Shown: piece after piece, positions 32,485 to 39,219 of the stretch
Layout of the letters: each line of letters starts with the position of its first letter
Position numbering within the stretch: the first letter of the stretch is position 1
DNA from: Engelhardtia mirabilis
GTDB taxonomy: Bacteria > Planctomycetota > UBA1135 > GCA-002686595
Reading direction: 5' to 3'
NCBI GenBank assembly: GCA_007751255.1
Contig: CP036296.1
Span: forward strand, 2,728,001 to 2,792,000
DNA length: 64,000 nt
Program-made: the position numbers and the translations under genes
The notes under the pieces: model-generated
What the model saw: the letters and a program-made list of their open reading frames with translations, nothing else
Told to the model about the DNA's origin: nothing
The model's database searches: none

Positions 32485-34056
32485 ATGATCGATCTCCTGC
32501 GGACCTCCCGTCGCACCCTCGCGGGTGCCCTTGTCGCCGGCGCCGTGGTGTACGCGGCGAACTTCGCCGCGGGCCAGTCTCCGGCGGTCGCACCTGCGGC
32601 GCTCGCCGAGGGCGGTGCGGTCACGCCGGTCGACGTCGACGAGATCGTCGGAACACCGCTCGAGCGCGCCCTGGCCACGATTCGCCCCGAGAACATCTTC
32701 GCGGACCTCTCGTTCATCGCCTCGGACGAGATGCATGGGCGCGACACGCCGAGCCCCGAGCTGTTGATCGCCGCGCGCTACATCCGCGCGCGCCTGCAGC
32801 GACTGGGCTTCCAGCCCGGTGGGCCCCTGGGCTCGTACTTCTACGAGTACCAGCTGGCCCACTCGCCCCTGGCCATCGACCGCTGCGAGGCGACCTGGAC
32901 GGCGACGGACGGCACCACGGCGACCCTGCAGGCCGGGCGCGACTACTTCTTCGCCAGCGTCGGTGACGCCGGCGACCTGGTCACCAGCGGCGACCTCGTG
33001 TTCTGCGGCTACGGCCGCCGCGCGGACTTTCCGGACAACGCTCGCGGCAAGTGGGCACTGTGCGTCGACAACGGTAAGGGGCGCGGCCAGCGCTCGAGGA
33101 CCGCGAGCCAGGCGGGCGTGGCGGGCCTGATTACCTTCCCTGCCCACGACTACGAGGGCGAATCCTACACCGAGCGCTTCGGCGGGGTGATGAGCATGCT
33201 CGAGCGGGGCCGCGTGAGCTGGCCCGGCGGGCGCGAACCGCGCGAGATCTTCCCGAGCCTGTTCATGACCCGCGAGCGCGGCCTGGCGCTGCTCGACGCG
33301 GCGGGCCGTCCCCCGGGCGCGGCGGAGGACTGGATGCCCGAGCAGGGCGCCGAGCTCGGCGTGAATTTGGAGGAGCGCCGCTCCCTGGCCACCCAAGGCG
33401 GCATGGCGACCCTAGAGAACGTGTGCGGATTCTGGCCCGGCAAGGACCCCGAGCGTTCGAAGGAGGTCGTGATCCTCTCGGCCCACTACGACCACGTGGG
33501 CGTCAGTGGCGACGACATCTACAACGGCGCCGACGACAACGGCACCGGGACCTGTGGCCTCTTGGCCCTGGCCGAGGCCCTGGCGACCTATGGGCCGCTC
33601 GATCGCTCGGTGCTCCTGATCTGGGTCTCGGGCGAGGAGAAGGGCCTGCTCGGCTCCAAGGCCTGGGCCGAGAACCCCTGGCTCCCCGAGGGCTGCAAGC
33701 CGGTGGCGAACATCAACATCGACATGATCGGTCGGAACGACCCGACGCAGATCCTGTACACGCCCACCGAGAAGCTGGAGCAGTACTACAACGACCTGGC
33801 CCAGGTGCTCGAGCGCCATGCAGCCTCCGAAGGCTTCACCAACCTCGGCAGCGCCGACGACTACTACCACCGCTCCGACCAGGCCTCCTTCGAGACCCTC
33901 GGCATCCCGGTCATGTTCCTCTTCGCCGACGTGCACGAGGACTACCACCAGCCCAGCGACACGGTCGAGAAGATCGACACCGACAAGGTCGCCCGGGTGA
34001 CGCGCCTGGTCCTGCGGATGCTGGTGGACATCGACGACGAGGCGATCGAGCGGTAG
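32485..34056 (+). CDS. Secreted M28-family metallopeptidase
   Basis: This 523-aa protein has a signal-like N-terminus (TLAGALVAGAVVYAANFAAG). A PA-like insert domain occupies about residues 130-300. The M28 catalytic domain keeps its metal ligands: SAHYDHVG with H334 and D336, NGADDNGTG (D350/D351), SGEEKGLLGS (catalytic and metal Glu), NIDMIGR, and the late DVHEDYHQPSDT His. By family it is a two-zinc aminopeptidase acting in the periplasm or outside the cell. A short hairpin follows the stop. Confidence 0.92.
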   Translation: MIDLLRTSRRTLAGALVAGAVVYAANFAAGQSPAVAPAALAEGGAVTPVDVDEIVGTPLERALATIRPENIFADLSFIASDEMHGRDTPSPELLIAARYIRARLQRLGFQPGGPLGSYFYEYQLAHSPLAIDRCEATWTATDGTTATLQAGRDYFFASVGDAGDLVTSGDLVFCGYGRRADFPDNARGKWALCVDNGKGRGQRSRTASQAGVAGLITFPAHDYEGESYTERFGGVMSMLERGRVSWPGGREPREIFPSLFMTRERGLALLDAAGRPPGAAEDWMPEQGAELGVNLEERRSLATQGGMATLENVCGFWPGKDPERSKEVVILSAHYDHVGVSGDDIYNGADDNGTGTCGLLALAEALATYGPLDRSVLLIWVSGEEKGLLGSKAWAENPWLPEGCKPVANINIDMIGRNDPTQILYTPTEKLEQYYNDLAQVLERHAASEGFTNLGSADDYYHRSDQASFETLGIPVMFLFADVHEDYHQPSDTVEKIDTDKVARVTRLVLRMLVDIDDEAIER

Positions 34057-34061
34057 GGCGC

Positions 34062-34077
34062 GGGCGGTGGTCCGCCC
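34062..34077 (+). terminator. Short hairpin after the M28 peptidase gene
   Basis: GGGCGG pairs with CCGCCC around TGGT, 5 nt after the stop. There is only a weak T-rich tail. Confidence 0.4.
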
Positions 34078-34288
34078 TTCCGCTAGCGGTGGCAGCCCTG
34101 ACCGGCGCCGACCACGTCGGACCGACGGCCGCCGTCGACTCCGTTGCCAGGTCGGAAGGGACGACCGCGGCCGCAGTACTCATCCTGAATGTGACCGCGA
34201 GGGCGGCCCTGGCCGCCGGCGATGGGCTCTCCGGGAGGGACGCCACGCCGCCGCTGATGCCCGGACTTGGTCGGCGCGGTTGGCGGCG

Positions 34289-34882
34289 GTGGCCGACGAC
34301 GAGCTGACGGAGCTGGCGTCGTTCCTGGCCCGACGCTTCAACGGGAGCCCTCGAATGGAGCCGCTCGAGCCGTCGTCCGCCGTGGCCGCCCTCTTGCCCG
34401 AGCCGGTCTTCGTCGGGCCGTTCGCCTGGTTCGATTCCGCGGAGCGAGCGGTGCAGATGCTGTTGGTCGCCGAGTTCCTGGGCGTCGAGACCGACGAGCC
34501 CGAGCCGATCGACGACGGGCGTTGGTTGCGGGATGGCCCAGCGGCGATCCGCGTCGACGCTCCGCTCGCCCTAGTCGGCGACAAGGTGCTCGTCTTCCGG
34601 GTGGTGAGGCCGGTCAGTCGCAATGGCGCGACGATCGACTGGAGTTGCGGCAAGCTCTGGGCCGCGCGCTCGGCGCCGGAGTACCTCCCTGTCTACCTCG
34701 AGCGGCCCCATCACCCTTGGTTCCTGCCTCGAGCGCAGCGGGAGATGGAGTCCGTCCCGCCAAGGCGCTCGGGGCAAAGGGGGGGCCGCAAGCCGCTTCG
34801 ATCGCCAGGATTCGTGTCCAGTTCGTCCAACTCGTCCGCTGGCCGCCGATTGGGCGTGCTGGGCGCGGATCCAGGACACTAG
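34289..34882 (+). CDS. Hypothetical protein, start uncertain, C-terminus altered by inverted-repeat end
   Basis: The frame is open from 34067, but sequence before about 34289 looks random and Arg-rich, so the start is uncertain (GTG 34289 used, about 197 aa). The core is protein-like: DDELTELASFLARRFNG, FVGPFAWFDSAERAVQMLLVAEFLGVETDEPEPIDDGRWLRDG, VDAPLALVGDKVLVFRVVRPVSRNG. No family was recognised. The last 40 residues become Ser/Arg-rich, and the stop TAG comes from the CTAG end of the MITE-like terminal repeat. The natural C-terminus is probably lost, so this may be a decaying gene. Confidence 0.45.
   Translation: MADDELTELASFLARRFNGSPRMEPLEPSSAVAALLPEPVFVGPFAWFDSAERAVQMLLVAEFLGVETDEPEPIDDGRWLRDGPAAIRVDAPLALVGDKVLVFRVVRPVSRNGATIDWSCGKLWAARSAPEYLPVYLERPHHPWFLPRAQREMESVPPRRSGQRGGRKPLRSPGFVSSSSNSSAGRRLGVLGADPGH
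34868..34882. repeat. Solo end of the MITE-like element
   Basis: GATCCAGGACACTAG matches the right terminal repeat of the element at 4579-4745. No matching left end was found within about 800 bp upstream, so this is a remnant or a diverged copy. Confidence 0.6.
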
Positions 34883-35100
34883 GTCCGTCGGTCTGGACTT
34901 CGAGTGGTGAAGTCGATCCCAGGGCGTACAGATCCTGGACTCCCCGAATCTAGCGCTTGGAATCCGAAGCTTCCGAGGCGCCTCACGGCCTGGGGACGTG
35001 CTGGCACACCAGTTGCTCCAGGTGGGGGAGCCTTCGATCGGAGACGCGGGCGATCCGCTCGGCTCTGACCCCCGTCGACCCAGACCAACCGAAGACCGCC

Positions 35101-37179
35101 ATGCGCCCCACACCCACCGCGCTGTTCGCTCCGCTCGCCCTCGCCGCCTTGACTGGCCCGGCCGTGGGCCAGGGCACCGAGCTGCTCTACTCGAACCCCT
35201 CGAACAGCAGCTACACGGCGGTGCAGAGCTACAGCACCCCGGTCTCGTCCTTTCCGTTGGAATTCGAAGCTGCCGACGACTTCAACGGTTCGGGCTTGGT
35301 CCAGCGCCTGACCGTCCACGGCAAGCAGTGCTTCCCGTGCCAGCCGGCGGACGTGGCCGAGGTGGTGGTGCGCTTCTACGAGTGGACCACGGCGGGTCCG
35401 GGTGCGCTGGTCTCGATGCAGTCGGTCGCGGCCGGCGACCCCGGCTTCGTCTACGACCCGACCGGGGTCGACGACCTGGAGATCGTTCTCCCCGCCCCCT
35501 ACGTGATCGACGGGCCGGGTTTCGTCTCGGTGCAACTCACCATGGGGCCGGCGGACGGGTACTGGGGCTGGTGGATCAGCAACAAGGACGCGCCCAGCGG
35601 TAGCTCGGTGTGGTTCCGCAGCGCGACCCAGGGCGGCCAATGGGGGCCGGTGGACCAGATCGTCGGCGGCGATCTGGTGGCCGACTTGGCCTTCTCCTTG
35701 TGGGGTTCGACCGGCACGGTGCCGACGCCGAGCACCGATCCCTGCGGACAGTGGGGGATCCTCACGACTCCCCTTCCGTCCGAATCGAACAAGTCGATCC
35801 TGCGCGGTGTTGCCGCGATCTCCGACGACGACGTGTGGGCGGTGGGCGAGGCTGCCGTGACCGTCGCGCCCGGGGACGTCGACAACGTCGTCCAGGCCTT
35901 GCACTGGGACGGGAGCGGTTGGACGTCCGTGCCGGTTCCGGTACCCGATCCCTACCCGGGAGGTGGGAACGCCTGGCTGTCGGCGGTGGCGGCGACCTCC
36001 AGCGACGACGTCTGGGCGGCGGGTACCTACTCGGCCATCGGTGGCGATGGGTTCGTCACGCAAGAAGTGCTGATCGTGCGTTGGGACGGAAGCGACTGGT
36101 CCCTGGTGCCAAATGCTCCCAAGCTCGAACCTGGCGTGAGCGGCGCTTGGATCCGCGGCATCGAGATCTTGGCCCCCGACGACATCTGGTTCGTGGGTGA
36201 CTTCCCCCGCGTGATCGATGGCTTCGGCGTGCGCTACGCAGGTGCCATCCATTGGGACGGCAGCGGCTTCACGATCTTCGACACGCCGCTCAACAACACC
36301 GACGAGAACGGACTGTCGGGCGTCTCCGCCGTCGCCCCTGACGATATCTGGGCGGTCGGCGGGCGCTATGGGGACGGCTTCCTGATCGATCCCTACGTGC
36401 TGCACTACGACGGGAGTTCGTGGCAACTGGTCACGACCCCGAAGCCCGGCATTACCCACTCCCTGTTCGACGTGGCCGCCATCGCCAGCGACGACGTGTG
36501 GGCCATCGGCCAGACGAACACGGGCGCCGGGATCGTCGGCTTCGCGCTGCACTGGGACGGCTCGTCCTGGAGCGAGGTGCCCTTCAGCGGCGGCTCCCTG
36601 GCCCTGCACGCCTTCGCTTCGGACGACGTCTACGCCGTGGGCGCGGTGGTGTCCCACTGGGACGGCGGCTCCTGGAGCGTGGTCGAGGACTTCGACGGTG
36701 CGAATGGCGTGTCCCTGGGCGCGGTCGACGCCTCGGCCCCTTGCAAGCTGTTCGCCGCCGGGCGTCACGCGGTGGCCGGCAACCTGGTCAACATCTCCGC
36801 CAAGCTCGACGCCGACCCTTGGACGGACCTCGGTGGCGCGTCGCCCCTGAACCCGGCTCCGTCCCTGGCCGGCGTCGGCAACCTGGAGGCCCAGAGCGAG
36901 GTCATCCTGCGCGCCGCCGAGCTGCCGGCCACGGCGCCCACCTGGCTGATCGTCGGCGCTTCGACCCTGAACCTGCCCATCGCCGGAGGGACCCTGGTGC
37001 CGAACCCCGATCTGGTCCTCTCAGGCCTTTCGACGGACTCCTTCGGCCGCCTCGACTACGAGGTCACCTGGGCACCGGGCGTTCCGGCGGGGGCTAGCCT
37101 GTTCGTGCAGATGTGGTCTCTCGAGCTTGTGGGCGGAGGCCTCGCGGCGACGAATGGCCTCCAGGGCGTGACTCCCTGA
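35101..37179 (+). CDS. Secreted beta-propeller-like repeat protein
   Basis: ATG 35101 gives a signal peptide (ALFAPLALAALTGPAVGQG), so it was preferred to the longer frame (692 aa). Residues 20-200 form a beta-rich domain with two Cys in KQCFPCQPAD. Residues 215-580 contain about seven repeats of the pattern 'W-D-G-S-x-W ... S-D-D-V-W-A-V-G' (for example LHWDGSGWTSV, SSDDVWAAG, IHWDGSGFTIF, APDDIWAVG, LHYDGSSWQLV, SDDVWAIG), as expected for a beta-propeller. A C-terminal beta domain (about 600-692) resembles the tails of other secreted proteins in this window. No enzymatic motif was seen. Likely surface or extracellular. Confidence 0.82.
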   Translation: MRPTPTALFAPLALAALTGPAVGQGTELLYSNPSNSSYTAVQSYSTPVSSFPLEFEAADDFNGSGLVQRLTVHGKQCFPCQPADVAEVVVRFYEWTTAGPGALVSMQSVAAGDPGFVYDPTGVDDLEIVLPAPYVIDGPGFVSVQLTMGPADGYWGWWISNKDAPSGSSVWFRSATQGGQWGPVDQIVGGDLVADLAFSLWGSTGTVPTPSTDPCGQWGILTTPLPSESNKSILRGVAAISDDDVWAVGEAAVTVAPGDVDNVVQALHWDGSGWTSVPVPVPDPYPGGGNAWLSAVAATSSDDVWAAGTYSAIGGDGFVTQEVLIVRWDGSDWSLVPNAPKLEPGVSGAWIRGIEILAPDDIWFVGDFPRVIDGFGVRYAGAIHWDGSGFTIFDTPLNNTDENGLSGVSAVAPDDIWAVGGRYGDGFLIDPYVLHYDGSSWQLVTTPKPGITHSLFDVAAIASDDVWAIGQTNTGAGIVGFALHWDGSSWSEVPFSGGSLALHAFASDDVYAVGAVVSHWDGGSWSVVEDFDGANGVSLGAVDASAPCKLFAAGRHAVAGNLVNISAKLDADPWTDLGGASPLNPAPSLAGVGNLEAQSEVILRAAELPATAPTWLIVGASTLNLPIAGGTLVPNPDLVLSGLSTDSFGRLDYEVTWAPGVPAGASLFVQMWSLELVGGGLAATNGLQGVTP

Positions 37180-37180
37180 A

Positions 37181-37203
37181 AGCCGCCTCCCGTGCGGGCG
37201 GCT
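37181..37203 (+). terminator. Hairpin after the propeller gene
   Basis: AGCCGCC pairs with GGCGGCT directly after the stop codon. There is no U-tract. Confidence 0.4.
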
Positions 37204-37337
37204 CGGGGCGCCTGGCCGGCACCGCGAACCGCCCCCTGACGCTCGGTGAATGGTGGTCTTGAAGGCCACGCGCGTGTCGGCTGAGGCTGCTCCGAGCAGA
37301 ACCCACGTGCCGGTGTGCGCCCCTGGGACGCAGTGCG

Positions 37338-38372
37338 CTAACGATCTTCGACCGTCATCTCGATCTCGAGTCTGCCGCTGAAGGTCAGGCGGCTCTCGTA
37401 GGGCGGGCCCTCTTGCCCGTCGTCCTTGCGGGTCCGCAGTTCGCGGTCGATGGCGCCCGTGAGGTCGAGCTCGACCGGCAGGCCCGCTGCGATCGACCAG
37501 ACCAGCGCGCCCTCGAGGGCGATGGTGGAGGTCTCGGTGTCGGTGGCCTCGCCGGAGGCGATGGGGACGTTGCTCAGGTCGCCCTGCTTGACCAAGGTCT
37601 CGACCAGCTCTCCGCGCAGGGCGATGCGGGCCAGGCCGTCCTCGACCGCGACGAGGGTCAGCTCGATCGTGCCGTCGAGCTCGCGCTCGCGCACTCGGGG
37701 CTGGTAGCGAGCGTCCTCGTCTGAGAACTCGAAGTCGAGGTTGCCGCAGGGCCAGATCAGGGCGGCGAGGGACTCGGCCGGCGCCTCCCACTTCGCGCCG
37801 ATGGCGACGGGCGAATCGGGCAAGAGACCTCGCAGGTCCAGGTCCTCGAGAGTTCCCTCGGGAACCTCCTCGGCGGTCGGCTCGAGTGAAATCCCCTCGA
37901 CCCGTTGCGCCCGAGGCTCGTCGTCGCCTTCGCTCCACTGGAAGTAGAGATGGTCGCCGACGAGGGGTGAGTCCGCCTCGTACTCCCAGGCCTGCGCCTC
38001 GACGCCTTCGCTGGCGGCCATCGAGCCGCTGCCCGTGTGGCTGGCCTGTTCGATCGTCCGCAGCAGTGCGCTCGGTCGACCGGACCCGGGCTCCAGATAG
38101 CGGTCGATGCACTGGACCCGAATCGTGTCCGTGAACTCGAGGTCGAGCCGCGGGAGGAACGCGGCCGGCACCGGCTGGCCGTTCATCCACACCTCGAGGT
38201 TCCCGCCGGACAACTGGGAACTGCGGCTGATCGAGCGCGACCAGCTCGAGTCCTTCGTGGGGCCGAAGGTCAGATTGTGGTCGGCCTGCAGCGGAACCAG
38301 ACCGAGACCCAGGCCGAAGACGATGGGGGAACTGGAGCGGAGCAGTCCGAGGAGGGACGCGGCAGGTTGCAT
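37338..38372 (-). CDS. Hypothetical exported protein
   Basis: This 344-aa protein begins with a hydrophobic stretch (SPIVFGLGLGLVPLQAD) that may be a signal peptide. The rest is acidic and beta-rich (NLEVWMNGQPVPAAFLPRLDLEFTDTIRVQCIDRYLE, GTIELTLVAVEDGLARIALRGEL, SRLTFSGRLEIEMTVED). The repeated 'value-modifying' strand pattern resembles secreted planctomycete proteins that track modified ester or lipid-binding folds, but no family was identified. It is followed on the same strand by nothing within 150 bp. Confidence 0.7.
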   Translation of the reverse strand: MQPAASLLGLLRSSSPIVFGLGLGLVPLQADHNLTFGPTKDSSWSRSISRSSQLSGGNLEVWMNGQPVPAAFLPRLDLEFTDTIRVQCIDRYLEPGSGRPSALLRTIEQASHTGSGSMAASEGVEAQAWEYEADSPLVGDHLYFQWSEGDDEPRAQRVEGISLEPTAEEVPEGTLEDLDLRGLLPDSPVAIGAKWEAPAESLAALIWPCGNLDFEFSDEDARYQPRVRERELDGTIELTLVAVEDGLARIALRGELVETLVKQGDLSNVPIASGEATDTETSTIALEGALVWSIAAGLPVELDLTGAIDRELRTRKDDGQEGPPYESRLTFSGRLEIEMTVEDR

Positions 38373-38526
38373 CTTGAGGTCAGGGTCGGCGTTGCGGGGG
38401 CCCGGTCGGGCCGGGATCGCGGGCCTGGTGACCTCGCCCGCTCAGATCCTTCGCGCGAGTCCAGAACTTTCGGCCATCGACCGGCGGATCCACGCCGGCG
38501 GACGAGCACGGCGGCCGTGAATTGCC

Positions 38527-38571
38527 GCGGGCGCGCCCTGCCGATCCAACGGATCGGGGGAGCGCGCCCGC
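38527..38571 (-). terminator. Strong hairpin downstream of dps
   Basis: GCGGGCGCGC (38527-38536) pairs exactly with GCGCGCCCGC (38562-38571). An inner CCGATCC pairs with GGATCGG. It lies 25 nt after the dps stop on the minus strand and would separate dps from the next gene. There is no U-tract. Confidence 0.6.
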
Positions 38572-38595
38572 TCGCTCACTTCGGGCCCCGCTGCT

Positions 38596-39042
38596 CTACT
38601 CGAGGTGCGCGGAGAGCATCCAGACGTTCTTCTGGTGCAGCTCGATGCGACGGATCGCCAGATCGGCCGTCGCGTCGTCACCGCCGGCTTCGGCGGCCTT
38701 GACCAGGGCGCGGGCGGACTCCACGACCTTGCGACCGTCCTCGGCCAGGATGCGGATCATCTCGGTGGCCTTGGGGATGCCAGCGGTCTCCTTGACGCTC
38801 GAGAGCTCGAGGAACTCCGTGTAGGTACCGGGGGCCGGGACGCCCAGGGCGCGGATGCGCTCGGCGATCTCGTCCACGGCGAGGGCAAGCTCGTTGTACT
38901 GGGTCTCGAACATCAGGTGCAGCGTCGAGAACATCGGACCCGTCACGTTCCAGTGGAAGTTGTGGGTCTTCAGGTACAGCACGTAGCTGTCGGCGAGCAG
39001 GTGGGCGGCCTTCTTGGCGATCTCTTGGCTTGCGTCGGGCAT
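38596..39042 (-). CDS. dps: DNA-protecting ferritin-like protein
   Basis: ATG 39042 follows a purine-rich GAGAGAGA and was chosen over an in-frame GTG eight codons upstream (148 aa). The Dps core is clear: YVLYLKTHNFHWNVTGPMFSTLHLMFETQYNELALAVDEIAERIRALG, containing the interface ferroxidase residues (His in THNFHW, and the D-x3-E of DEIAE). PAPGTYTEFLELSS and a final helix (LAIRRIELHQKNVWMLSAHLE) complete the family. Dps forms dodecamers that oxidise and store iron and protect DNA during oxidative or starvation stress. Palindromic GATAGCC motifs upstream may control it. Confidence 0.95.
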   Translation of the reverse strand: MPDASQEIAKKAAHLLADSYVLYLKTHNFHWNVTGPMFSTLHLMFETQYNELALAVDEIAERIRALGVPAPGTYTEFLELSSVKETAGIPKATEMIRILAEDGRKVVESARALVKAAEAGGDDATADLAIRRIELHQKNVWMLSAHLE

Positions 39043-39157
39043 GGGTCTCTCTCGGTGGTCCGCCACGGGGGGGCGGCAAGGGGTGAAGGAGCCGGGGACT
39101 CCGTCTCCTAGGCCCGCCCATCCTGGCCCGAAAGGGCCCGCGAGTCGAATCGCAAGT

Positions 39158-39207
39158 GGCTATCCACGCGATAGCCCCTGGCAATCACCTGGGCGATGGT
39201 GATAGCC
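39158..39207. promoter_or_regulatory. Palindromic GATAGCC sites upstream of dps, operator candidate
   Basis: GGCTATC-CACGC-GATAGCC (39158-39176) is a perfect 7-bp inverted repeat. A further GATAGCC occurs at 39201-39207, overlapping an ATCACC/GGTGAT hairpin (39184-39203) that follows the ppdK stop. These lie 116-165 nt before the dps start. An operator role is inferred from symmetry and position only. Confidence 0.4.
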
Positions 39208-39219
39208 AGAGGCTGTCGA

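Noticed and set aside
32485..34056. Possibility that the M28 gene is a PA-domain-only protein
   Set aside because: All M28 metal-ligand motifs are present and in the correct order.
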